A stretch of 44,905 nucleotides of DNA from Dysgonamonadaceae bacterium (GTDB lineage: Bacteria; Bacteroidota; Bacteroidia; Bacteroidales; Azobacteroidaceae): assembly GCA_031272085.1 (NCBI GenBank), contig JAISUN010000127.1, positions 1 to 44,905 of the forward strand. Direction: 5' to 3'. Under the pieces are notes generated by a model. That model did no database searches and had not been told where the DNA came from. It saw only the letters and a program-made list of their open reading frames with translations. This document shows positions 1-7,583 of this stretch, piece by piece (position 1 is the stretch's first letter; each line of letters opens with the position of its first letter). The position numbers were made by a program, and so were the translations under genes.

Positions 1-298
1 GGTCGAGGGCGCTGCCTTACTTCGTAAAGACGGAGTGAAAGTCCGCATTGTATCAGTGCCTTCCGAAGGTTTGTTCCGCTCGCAACCGAAAGAATATCAG
101 GATTCGGTAATTATTCCGGACAAGAAAATTTTCGGCCTCACTGCCGGTATTCCCGCAACTTTACAGGGATTAGTCGGCGACAAAGGCAAAATCCACGGAC
201 TTGAATCTTTCGGATTTTCCGCTCCATATAAGGTTTTGGACGAAAAACTCGGTTTTACGGGAGAGAATGTTTACAAGATTGTAAAGGCAATGATATAA
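1..298 (+). CDS. tkt: Transketolase, C-terminal fragment (5' end outside window)
   Basis: The open frame enters from the left edge (first full codon at base 2) and ends at TAA 296-298, giving about 98 residues. The text VEGAALLRKDGVKVRIVSVP followed by a segment with LFRSQPKEYQ, then GLTAGIPATLQGLVG and a terminal SFGFSAPYKVLDEKLGFTGENV, matches the C-terminal domain of transketolase, which supports the dimer and donor-substrate end of this thiamine-diphosphate enzyme. Transketolase moves two-carbon units between sugar phosphates in the cytosolic non-oxidative pentose phosphate pathway. The stop codon shares one base with the rpiB start, so the two pentose-phosphate genes are probably translationally coupled. 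The catalytic N-terminal domains cannot be seen. Confidence 0.9.
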   Translation, partial: VEGAALLRKDGVKVRIVSVPSEGLFRSQPKEYQDSVIIPDKKIFGLTAGIPATLQGLVGDKGKIHGLESFGFSAPYKVLDEKLGFTGENVYKIVKAMI

Positions 299-741
299 TG
301 GCAAATATTAAAATAGGATTAGCCTCCGACCACGCGGGTTTCGAGTTAAAAGAACGCATCAAGCGGTTTCTCGAAAAACAGGGATATTCCTGCGTGGATT
401 ACGGGACTTACTCGAAAGAGAGCGTCAGTTACGCTTTTTTCGGCCATCAGTTGGCAAACGCTGTTGAAAAAAAAGACGTCAGCCTCGGAATTGCAGTTTG
501 CGGCTCCGGAAACGGGATAAATATGGCGCTCAACAAGCATCAGGGAATCCGCTCGGCGCTGTGCTGGAACGAGGATATCGCATATTACGCCCGCGCCCAC
601 AACGATGCGAATGTCCTTGCCTTGCCCGGCCGGTTTATTTCCACGGAAACAGCCAAAAAGATGGTTACAAAATTTTTAAATACCCCATTTGAAGGTGGTC
701 GGCATAAGCAACGAATTGACGCAATTCCTTTAAATTGCTGA
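298..741 (+). CDS. rpiB: Ribose-5-phosphate isomerase B
   Basis: This 147-residue protein has the RpiB/LacAB fold signature. It shows IGLASDHAG near residues 6-14 with the phosphate-contacting D11-H12, then the catalytic-loop GIAVCGSGNG with Cys68, and HNDANVLALPGR further on. The length is normal for RpiB. It interconverts ribose-5-phosphate and ribulose-5-phosphate in the cytosol. The ATG at 298 overlaps the transketolase stop (ATAATG), the expected arrangement in Bacteroidota where tkt and rpiB form a pair. A frame running on after the rpiB stop belongs to the next gene's leader. The assignment rests on conserved motifs and synteny; allose-6-phosphate isomerase is a conceivable alternative but less likely beside tkt. 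Confidence 0.94.
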   Translation: MANIKIGLASDHAGFELKERIKRFLEKQGYSCVDYGTYSKESVSYAFFGHQLANAVEKKDVSLGIAVCGSGNGINMALNKHQGIRSALCWNEDIAYYARAHNDANVLALPGRFISTETAKKMVTKFLNTPFEGGRHKQRIDAIPLNC

Positions 742-782
742 CAAAAAGTGCGTATTCCCATAAAAATACTACATTTTTGGTA

Positions 783-813
783 TTGCAGGTATGGATTAAA
801 ATCCGTATCTTTG
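783..813 (+). promoter_or_regulatory. Bacteroidota-type promoter for the TlpA-DUF6029-Omp28 operon
   Basis: A TATCTTTG box at 806-813 matches the Bacteroidota -7 consensus TAnnTTTG. A TTG at 783-785 lies 20 bases upstream, the expected place for the -33 element. The box is 35 bases ahead of the ATG at 849 and in the 107-base gap after rpiB, so the five downstream genes probably form their own transcription unit. Confidence 0.6.
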
Positions 814-848
814 CAGCGATATTATTAACAAGCATAAAATTTATGTGT

Positions 849-1340
849 ATGAAAAAGTTATTTTTTGCCGCAATAATTCTGTTTATCGGAATTTCCGGCC
901 TCGAAGCGCAGGAACTCCCTTCGGTAAAATTGAAAGATATTAGCGGAAAAACAATAGATACTTCCAAACTGTCGAATGGAGGTAAACCGTTCATAATCAG
1001 TTTCTTTGCAACATGGTGCAAGCCCTGTCTGCGCGAACTGGCAGCAATCAACGAGGTTTATGCCGACTGGCAGGAAGAAACGGGCGTAAAACTTTTCGCA
1101 GTTTCGATTGACGAAGGGCAAAACTCCTTGAAAGTGGCTCCGGCAGTGAAATCCTACGGTTGGGAATACGAGGTTTTGCTCGACCCTAACGGCGATTTCA
1201 AGCGGGCTTTGAGCGTAAATCTTATTCCGGCAACCTTTGTAGTGGACGGAAACGGCAAGATTGCCCACACACATTCAGGCTATACAAGCGGCTCGGAAGA
1301 GAAACTGATTGAGGAAGTACGAAAATTGATAAAAAAATAA
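849..1340 (+). CDS. TlpA-like exported thioredoxin-fold oxidoreductase
   Basis: From the ATG at 849 the protein has 163 residues: a signal peptide (MKKLFFAAIILFIGISGLEA, residues 1-20), then a TlpA/ResA-like thioredoxin domain. The active site is FFATWCKPC, with Cys57 and Cys60, and the conserved cis-proline loop reads NLIPATFVVD. Such proteins act in the periplasm as thiol-disulfide reductases. The frame is open further upstream, but the signal peptide and the TATCTTTG promoter at 806-813 place the start at 849 (843 is possible and adds two residues). It is the first gene of a five-gene run with short gaps whose members include two more CxxC proteins, so it may supply or receive electrons for them; that link is inference. 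Confidence 0.85.
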   Translation: MKKLFFAAIILFIGISGLEAQELPSVKLKDISGKTIDTSKLSNGGKPFIISFFATWCKPCLRELAAINEVYADWQEETGVKLFAVSIDEGQNSLKVAPAVKSYGWEYEVLLDPNGDFKRALSVNLIPATFVVDGNGKIAHTHSGYTSGSEEKLIEEVRKLIKK

Positions 1341-1355
1341 TTGAAGAAGATAAAG

Positions 1356-3038
1356 ATGAGGAGGATTTTATTTTTTGGCGTCTTCGGACTGCTCGCTGTT
1401 AATGCGCTTTTTGCGCAGGAAGAAAGCAAATTTCCGATAGCCTTTCACGGCAGTATTCAAACGGACATCCTGTTTCCGCAGGCCGATTCCGTGATTGGAG
1501 CCAAAGAATACGACCAATTCGCACTCACAAACACCTACGCCGATTTGAACCTGACAAGCGCTTACGTCGAAGCCGGAACTCGCTTCGAGTTCCTGAAATA
1601 CCCGCTTCCGGGCTACGAAGACGTGGGTTTCGACGGCTACGGATTCCCATTTTTTTACGCTACCGGAAAATACAAAACGGCAAGGCTGACGGTCGGCGAT
1701 TTTTATGACCAGTTCGGCAGCGGCCTGATTTTCCGTACTTACGAAGACCGCAACATCGGCATCGACAACTCATTGCGAGGCGGACGGCTCTATATCGAAC
1801 CCCTCAAAGGAGCAAGGCTGAAAGTCCTTGGCGGGCAGCAACGCCGCTATTGGACGCATAATTCCGGTTATGTTGCCGGAACCGATTTGGAACTGAATAT
1901 CGACCGCTGGATTCGCAAAATGGAAGAATCAGACGCCTATCTGCTTGTGGGAGGCTCGTTTGTAACAAAACACGAAGACGGCGAAGACGAGGTTATCATC
2001 ACCGATGCCCAACACAAACTGAATTTGCCAGACAACGTAGGCGCTTACGACCTGCGAATGACCTTTCAGAAAGGCTTTTACACCTTTTTGGCGGAATATG
2101 CAGGCAAAGCCAACGACCCCTCGAAAGACAACGAATATATCTACAAAAAAGGGAGCGCACTCTTGCTGTCAGGCTCATATTCAGGCAATAATGCAAGCCT
2201 GCTCGTTCAGGCAAAACGAAGCGACAATATGTCGTTCCGCAGCAAACGTTCGGACTTGAAAAACCCATCGTTTATCAATCGTTTGCCCGCTTTTACGGCG
2301 CAGCAGACATACGCGCTCGCGGCTCTGTATCCTTATGCCACGCAACCCGACGGCGAATGGGCGTTTCAGAGCGCATTTTCATACAATTTCAAACGCAAAA
2401 CCGCTCTGGGCGGAAAATACGGCACAATAGTAAGGATAAATACCTCGTATATCCGAAACATCGATAAACAGTACGTTGTGGATGATTACGGCTGGGACAA
2501 TCCCGCAAGCATTCTGGCTCTGCGCGGCACCGAAGGCTACACGTCATCTTTTTTTAAACTTGGTAAAGAACTGTATTACAGGGATTTAAATATCAGTATC
2601 GACAAGAAGTTAAGTCAGGATTTCAAACTTAACCTCTTTTATATGAATCAATATATTGATTTGGGCGTTGTCCGCCGCGAAATCGGGGTTGTAAAATCGA
2701 ATATCTTTGTGGCGGAAGGAAAATATCAGTTCAACAAAAAGGCGACTTTACGGACTGAACTGCAATACCTTGCAACTCGGCAGGACGAGGGCGACTGGCT
2801 GTGCGGAGTAGCGGAACTCTCTCTGCTTCCGTACTTTATGTTTACACTCTCGGATATGTACAATGTAGGGCTGACCGATGTTCATTACTACCGCGCAATG
2901 GTAACTTTTACCCGCGGTTCGCACTTCATTCAGGCAGGCTACGGCAGGACGCGTGCCGGACGCGACTGTTCAGGCGGAGTTTGCCGCGACGTTCCGGCCG
3001 CCAAAGGCTTTACCCTCTCGTATAATTATAATTTTTAA
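1356..3038 (+). CDS. DUF6029 family outer-membrane-type protein
   Basis: The gene encodes about 560 residues from the ATG at 1356; a TTG at 1341 is also in frame but abuts the previous stop, and the ATG gives a clean signal peptide (MRRILFFGVFGLLAVNALFA). The early HGSIQTDILFPQ, the central YDQFGSGLIFRTYEDRNIGI and the many alternating aromatic strands resemble DUF6029, a Bacteroidota family of predicted outer-membrane beta-barrels. The protein ends in SYNYNF, a terminal Phe typical of outer-membrane barrels. Two cysteines sit close to the C-terminus (DCSGGVC), unusual for a barrel and notable beside CxxC neighbours. Function is unknown. It follows the TlpA-like gene by 15 bases, suggesting co-expression and perhaps a functional link. 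Confidence 0.72.
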   Translation: MRRILFFGVFGLLAVNALFAQEESKFPIAFHGSIQTDILFPQADSVIGAKEYDQFALTNTYADLNLTSAYVEAGTRFEFLKYPLPGYEDVGFDGYGFPFFYATGKYKTARLTVGDFYDQFGSGLIFRTYEDRNIGIDNSLRGGRLYIEPLKGARLKVLGGQQRRYWTHNSGYVAGTDLELNIDRWIRKMEESDAYLLVGGSFVTKHEDGEDEVIITDAQHKLNLPDNVGAYDLRMTFQKGFYTFLAEYAGKANDPSKDNEYIYKKGSALLLSGSYSGNNASLLVQAKRSDNMSFRSKRSDLKNPSFINRLPAFTAQQTYALAALYPYATQPDGEWAFQSAFSYNFKRKTALGGKYGTIVRINTSYIRNIDKQYVVDDYGWDNPASILALRGTEGYTSSFFKLGKELYYRDLNISIDKKLSQDFKLNLFYMNQYIDLGVVRREIGVVKSNIFVAEGKYQFNKKATLRTELQYLATRQDEGDWLCGVAELSLLPYFMFTLSDMYNVGLTDVHYYRAMVTFTRGSHFIQAGYGRTRAGRDCSGGVCRDVPAAKGFTLSYNYNF

Positions 3039-3080
3039 CTGTCTAAATAACAGGATGTTATAATAAAAAATCAGAAAAAG

Positions 3081-3881
3081 ATGAACAAAATAAATAATTC
3101 TCAATTCTCAATTCTCAATTTTCAATTAATCGCCGCTTTCCTGCTGCTGTCAGTTTCGTCGTGCGACGTGATTCCGGAAAACGAGCGGATAGTTGATATG
3201 GAAAAAGTTGTGCCGCTGAAAAAGGTGTTGCTGCTCGATTTTACCGACCAGGCTTGCCCAAACTGTCCGAAGGCGGGCGTGGAAGTCAATACATTGAAAG
3301 ACAATTACGGCAGCGATTTTGTTCCGGTTACGATTCACGCTTCATCGCGCAAACTGCCTTTGGTTACGACCGACGGCAATACTTACGACGTTTATTTCAA
3401 AACCCGCGACGCCGGACATCCGGCCGGAGTGATTGACGGAAAAATGCAGCCCGATTTCTATAAATGGGGAGGCGACGTGTTAGCAAGATTCAATGTTGTT
3501 TCTTCGTTAAATATTTCATTATCAACAGAATATAACTCATCGAGCCGGGAATTGAAAATAACATCCGACATCAAGGCTCTGAAAAATATTTCGGGAGCCA
3601 AAATGCTGATTTGGATTATAGAAGATAATATCGTGGCCTTGCAATTAGTTGATAATACGACAGTTCCCGACTATCTGCACCGCCATATTTTCCGCGCGGC
3701 GGTCAATTCTACCTGGGGCGAGGCGCTGGAACTGAAGGTCGGCGAAACGAAAACTGCCGAACACAGTCTCACGCTCGACGCTGCTTGGAAATCGGACGAT
3801 ATTTCGGTTGTGGCTTTCGTTTACGACGCCACTACCGATGCGGTTTACGACGTTCAGGAAACAAAAATTTCGGAAAATTAA
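3081..3881 (+). CDS. Omp28-like lipoprotein with CPNC thioredoxin-like motif
   Basis: This protein has 266 residues. After a polar N-terminal stretch comes a hydrophobic core and a lipobox ending SVSSC, with lipidated Cys28. LLLDFTDQACPNCPKAGVEV follows, with Cys59 and Cys62 in a CPNC motif, on a thioredoxin-like fold typical of the Omp28-related family of Bacteroidota. The C-terminal half is beta-rich. No T9SS tag is visible, so it should be an anchored periplasmic or surface lipoprotein. Residues 6-16 (NSQFSILNFQL) are encoded by a 7-base tandem repeat (3096-3130), which makes the reading frame of the signal peptide sensitive to repeat number. It lies between the DUF6029 gene (42-base gap) and a T9SS cargo gene (12-base gap). 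Confidence 0.78.
   Translation: MNKINNSQFSILNFQLIAAFLLLSVSSCDVIPENERIVDMEKVVPLKKVLLLDFTDQACPNCPKAGVEVNTLKDNYGSDFVPVTIHASSRKLPLVTTDGNTYDVYFKTRDAGHPAGVIDGKMQPDFYKWGGDVLARFNVVSSLNISLSTEYNSSSRELKITSDIKALKNISGAKMLIWIIEDNIVALQLVDNTTVPDYLHRHIFRAAVNSTWGEALELKVGETKTAEHSLTLDAAWKSDDISVVAFVYDATTDAVYDVQETKISEN
3096..3130 (+). repeat. 7-base tandem repeat (AATTCTC) in the start of the Omp28-like lipoprotein gene
   Basis: Three perfect AATTCTC units at 3096-3116 are followed by the decayed units AATTTTC and AATTAAT up to 3130. The repeat begins five codons after the ATG and lies before the hydrophobic core of the signal peptide. The unit is not a multiple of three, so gain or loss of one copy would shift the frame. 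Confidence 0.85.
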
Positions 3882-3893
3882 AAACATAAGAAT

Positions 3894-4628
3894 ATGAATA
3901 AATTAACTACTTTATTATTAGCGCTTTGCATATTTGCAGGCTCTGCGGCGGCTCAAACTCTCGCTTTTATAAAGGACGGAGTTGCGTTGCCGAATAATGC
4001 GGAATTTACGGTGTCTAAAACAACTTACGATGAGTTCGGCGGGCTGGTTTTGGAATCGGGACTTTCCCTGCAAAATCTGACAGGGGAAAAGGTGCAGACA
4101 ACTGCCCTTCAAAGAGTTGAAATTGCGCCTCCAAGCGAAGATTACGGCATTTTGAACTTCTGTTTCGACCGTTGTCAGGAAGGAAATCAAGACCGTATGC
4201 AAACAAAAGAACTTACGGCACACCAACTTATGACGCCGCCCGAATTTCATCTTTGCTATTTTCCGTATGACGAGAAATATTATCAGGTGAAAGTCCGCTA
4301 CGAAGTAATTCCCGAAGGCGGCGAACCGGTCGCTGTTACGGTTACTTACGATTTTAATGCCGATTCCGGAACGGGAATAAAGGCAATCTCGAAAGACGAT
4401 GTAGTTGCTTTTCAGGAAGGAAATCATTTGAAGTTTAAGTTTGACGTTGATTATTCTTCCCTGCAATTAGACGTTTATTCAATATTAGGCAACAGGCTTA
4501 TTAACAAGGTTTTGAACGGCTCGAAAGGCGAATATGCCCTTCCGCTGAATCTCAACCGCGGCATATATGTCTGGTCCTTGAAAATTGACGGTAAAGTTCT
4601 GATTACAAGGAAAATAATTATCAGATAA
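3894..4628 (+). CDS. Small T9SS cargo protein of unknown function
   Basis: The 244-residue product begins with a signal peptide (MNKLTTLLLALCIFAGSAAA) and ends with a type A T9SS sorting domain: LQLDVYSILGNRLINKVL, then LPLNLNRGIYVWSLKIDG and a basic KVLITRKIIIR tail. It should cross the outer membrane by the type IX system, lose the tag and be anchored on the surface or released. The middle section (residues about 25-165) is beta-rich with two cysteines in CFDRC; I do not recognise a family. It is 12 bases after the Omp28-like lipoprotein gene and 29 bases before a larger T9SS cargo, so it belongs to the same operon. Confidence 0.75.
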   Translation: MNKLTTLLLALCIFAGSAAAQTLAFIKDGVALPNNAEFTVSKTTYDEFGGLVLESGLSLQNLTGEKVQTTALQRVEIAPPSEDYGILNFCFDRCQEGNQDRMQTKELTAHQLMTPPEFHLCYFPYDEKYYQVKVRYEVIPEGGEPVAVTVTYDFNADSGTGIKAISKDDVVAFQEGNHLKFKFDVDYSSLQLDVYSILGNRLINKVLNGSKGEYALPLNLNRGIYVWSLKIDGKVLITRKIIIR

Positions 4629-4657
4629 CATTTTTAATAATTTAAATTTTTATTTTT

Positions 4658-6640
4658 ATGAAACATTTTTACTTTTTACTTTTCGCATTGTTTTCATTAA
4701 GCAACGCTTACGCGCAAAAGGCCATGGACGGCAGGTTTGCGCCCGAATCCCCGGTAGCGGGCGTTTCAGAATACGCCGATGCCGCCGCAACGGACGATGT
4801 TACGCTTTCGTGGCTGACTTCGGAAACTATGGCCACCTCTTACGGCAACGGTTCGGCCAAAATGAACCTCGCCGCCTTTATGGAGGTTGAAATATCTGAC
4901 TATGAAAGTTTTAACGGCACCGGTAAAAATCCGGAAACAATAAAGTCAATAAACTTTTATCTTGCAGCGAGTTACGTTTCCAATATAACGGAATTGAAGG
5001 CTGTTATTCGACAAGGAAATACTCTGGCAACTTCAACTGTCGTTTACGAACAAGCAACTACTGTTGCAGGCGGATGGAATTATGTAGATTTGACAACTCC
5101 ATACACAATCGACAAAACCAAAAATTTATATATTGGTTATCAAGTAGTTACATCCGGAGCCGGATATCCTTTGGCCGTATCGGCTGGAACAAATTCTAAA
5201 CAGGCCTGGGTAATTTCAACAAGCACGACAGAAACAGTAACCAATATAGTTTCCGACCAGGGATACAGTTATAACTTCATAATCAAGGCAGTAGCCACAG
5301 CATCCGACGCATACGCCAACGGAATTATTTTGAAATCGGTAGATATTCCAAGTTATGCCATAGTAAATGACGAGGTTGAAGTGAAAGGCGTTGTCCAAAA
5401 CATTGGTTCACAGCCATTAACCTCGTTCACTGCACAATACAGCGTTGATGGGGGCGCTCCGGTTGAATATCACGCAACAGGCTTAAATGTCGCCCTCGGA
5501 AGTACATATTCATTTACATTCCCGACAAAATTCAAACTTACAGAAGCAAAAACTTATTCGTTTAATGTTGCTGTAAGTTTGCCGAATGAGGATGCAAACG
5601 GCATTGGCGCTCAAAAAACGCTTACCTCGACTGTCAGCGCATACGCTAATATTGTGCAGCGGGTAGTTCTTCACGAAAGTTTCACAAGTTCGACTTGCGG
5701 CCCCTGCAAAGCCGGAAATGAGAATTTGTTAAGCGTTCTCAATTCTGTCGATGAAACAAAGTGGGCAAATATCCGCTATCAGATGTATTGGCCATCGACC
5801 GGCGACCCCTATTTTACGATGGAAGGATATAGCAGAAAAACGTTCTACGGCGTATCTTCCGTGCCTGAATTGGAAGTTGACGGAAACCAGTTTAACAACC
5901 ATCCCGGCAACCTCTCCGTTGCTCTTTTCAACCAATTTGCCGCTATTCCGGCTGCTGCAACTGCAAGCGCAAGTGCAGAAATTGCCGAAAAAACGGTAAA
6001 AGCCAAGATAACTTTTACTCCGGTAACGACTTTGGACGTTCAAAATCTTCGCATTTTTGCCGCCATTGCCGAAAAAACGACAACAAAAAACAAGAAAACA
6101 AACGGCGAAACGCTGTTCCACAACGTTATGAAGAAATTTTTAACTTCGGCCGACGGAAACGCTGTTCCAAAATTTGAAAACGGAGTTCCTGTAAGTTTCG
6201 ATTACGAATATACTTTCAACGGGGAGTATCGTTTGCCTGCCGCGGCAGTCAATTCGAGCGGCCAATATATCGGCATCAACAACGATACCGAAAATTCGGT
6301 AGAAGATTTTAGCAATCTGATTGTTGTTTACTGGATTCAAAATATTCAGAATAAGGACGTTTTGCAGGCCGGAAAAGTCGATGTTTCGGATTATTTGGCA
6401 ATCGGCGCGGCCTCGGTCAGTCCGGTTAATGTTTATCCGACTTTGTCTAACGGAAAAATCAACGTTGCAACGCCGGCAAGCGCTACCGTTAAGATTTCCG
6501 ATTTGAGCGGCAGAACGCTGGCAACCTACAAATCAAGCGGCAATCTGACCGTAGATTTGAATTACGCTAACGGCATCTATTTGGTAATTGTCGAGAGCGG
6601 CGGACAAACAAGCGTCAAAAAAATTATTCTTACGAAGTAA
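4658..6640 (+). CDS. Large Omp28-related T9SS cargo with CGPC motif
   Basis: This 660-residue protein has a signal peptide (to about residue 20), then an N-terminal beta-sandwich region with strands such as KNLYIGYQVV, then a CARDB/Ig-like segment around residues 225-325 (VKGVVQNIGSQPLTSFTAQY). An Omp28-type thioredoxin-fold domain follows, starting LHESFTSSTCGPCKAGN with Cys347 and Cys350. The last 80 residues form a T9SS type A tag (NVYPTLSNGKINV, VKISDLSGRTLATY, YANGIYLVIVESGG, KKIILTK). It is therefore a surface-displayed or secreted protein carrying a redox-type CxxC. It is the last gene of the operon, which stops at the hairpin at 6664-6692. The CGPC motif is the classic thioredoxin pair, so a thiol-disulfide role at the surface is plausible but unproven. 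Confidence 0.82.
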   Translation: MKHFYFLLFALFSLSNAYAQKAMDGRFAPESPVAGVSEYADAAATDDVTLSWLTSETMATSYGNGSAKMNLAAFMEVEISDYESFNGTGKNPETIKSINFYLAASYVSNITELKAVIRQGNTLATSTVVYEQATTVAGGWNYVDLTTPYTIDKTKNLYIGYQVVTSGAGYPLAVSAGTNSKQAWVISTSTTETVTNIVSDQGYSYNFIIKAVATASDAYANGIILKSVDIPSYAIVNDEVEVKGVVQNIGSQPLTSFTAQYSVDGGAPVEYHATGLNVALGSTYSFTFPTKFKLTEAKTYSFNVAVSLPNEDANGIGAQKTLTSTVSAYANIVQRVVLHESFTSSTCGPCKAGNENLLSVLNSVDETKWANIRYQMYWPSTGDPYFTMEGYSRKTFYGVSSVPELEVDGNQFNNHPGNLSVALFNQFAAIPAAATASASAEIAEKTVKAKITFTPVTTLDVQNLRIFAAIAEKTTTKNKKTNGETLFHNVMKKFLTSADGNAVPKFENGVPVSFDYEYTFNGEYRLPAAAVNSSGQYIGINNDTENSVEDFSNLIVVYWIQNIQNKDVLQAGKVDVSDYLAIGAASVSPVNVYPTLSNGKINVATPASATVKISDLSGRTLATYKSSGNLTVDLNYANGIYLVIVESGGQTSVKKIILTK

Positions 6641-6663
6641 GAAAATTCTTTTCTTAAATAAAA

Positions 6664-6692
6664 ATCGGCAACCTTTTCGAGGGGTTGCCGAT
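6664..6692. terminator. Bidirectional intrinsic terminator between convergent operons
   Basis: ATCGGCAACC at 6664-6673 pairs perfectly with GGTTGCCGAT at 6683-6692 around a 9-base loop. Runs of T follow on the plus strand (and A precedes, giving T on the minus strand), so it can end both the plus-strand operon and the minus-strand nadC transcript. Confidence 0.88.
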
Positions 6693-6717
6693 TTTTATTT
6701 TATTTTACAATTATTTT

Positions 6718-7575
6718 TCAAACAACCGACTTTAAACTCATATCAAGGCTTTTGACCGAATGAGTGAGGGCACCGACAGAGATGAAATCAACGCCTGTTT
6801 CGGCGTAATCGCGGATGGTGTCGAATGTTATGCCGCCCGAAGATTCGAGTTCGTAACGTCCGGCTACGAGTTCCACGGCTTTGCGGGTGGTCGGCACGTC
6901 GAAATTATCAAGCATTATGCGGTTAACTCCGCCAACTGTAAGGACTTGCTGCAATTCGTCGAGGTTGCGGACTTCAATTTCTATCGGCAATTCCTTTCCG
7001 ATTGTCCAGAGGTACTGTTTTGCACGGACTATTGCTTTTTCTATTCCTCCGGCGAAGTCTATGTGATTGTCTTTCAGCAGAATCATATCGAAAAGGCCGA
7101 TTCGGTGGTTGGTTCCTCCGCCGATTCGGACGGCTTCTTTTTCCATAATTCTCATTCCGGGAGTGGTTTTGCGGGTGTCGAGGACGCGGGCTTTCGTGCC
7201 TTCGAGTTTTTTTACGTAACGGCGCGTTACAGTGGCAATTCCGCTCATCCGTTGCATCACGTTCAGCACTAAACGCTCGGTTTGAAGCAGGGAGCGCACT
7301 TTTCCCTCGACGGTAAACGCAATGTCGCCGTATTTCACTTCGGCTCCGTCGCGGATAAAAATTTCCATTTTCAGGGCGGGGTCGAAATGGTGAAAAATCC
7401 GCTCTGCCATATCCACTCCGGCTAAAACGCCGTCTTCCTTGACAATCAGACGAACTTTCCCTTCTGCCGTTTCGGGAACGGCGCTCAACGTCGTGTGGTC
7501 GCCATCCCCGATATCTTCGGCAAAAGCAAGACGGATAAGTTCATCAATCAGTTTGTCGTTGATATTTTCCGTCAT
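6718..7575 (-). CDS. nadC: Nicotinate-nucleotide pyrophosphorylase (carboxylating)
   Basis: The 285-residue product is full length for quinolinate phosphoribosyltransferase. Visible signatures are EDIGDGDHTT near the N-terminus, NVMQRMSGIAT, the substrate-binding RKTTPGMR, GGGTNHRIGLFDMILLKDNH, IEIEVRNLDE and IMLDNF, ending with SSGGIT and DFISVGALTHS. It converts quinolinate and PRPP to nicotinate mononucleotide, the entry to NAD in the cytosolic de novo pathway. nadA and nadB are not in the window. It starts 8 bases after the peptidase stop on the same strand, so the two are probably co-transcribed from the promoter near 8810, and it is terminated by the hairpin at 6664-6692. Confidence 0.96.
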   Translation of the reverse strand: MTENINDKLIDELIRLAFAEDIGDGDHTTLSAVPETAEGKVRLIVKEDGVLAGVDMAERIFHHFDPALKMEIFIRDGAEVKYGDIAFTVEGKVRSLLQTERLVLNVMQRMSGIATVTRRYVKKLEGTKARVLDTRKTTPGMRIMEKEAVRIGGGTNHRIGLFDMILLKDNHIDFAGGIEKAIVRAKQYLWTIGKELPIEIEVRNLDELQQVLTVGGVNRIMLDNFDVPTTRKAVELVAGRYELESSGGITFDTIRDYAETGVDFISVGALTHSVKSLDMSLKSVV

Positions 7576-7583
7576 AACTGCAA

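Noticed and set aside
735-848. Longer start for the TlpA-like gene, 38 codons upstream
   Set aside because: It would overlap the rpiB end and include the promoter region at 783-813. The signal peptide begins at 849.
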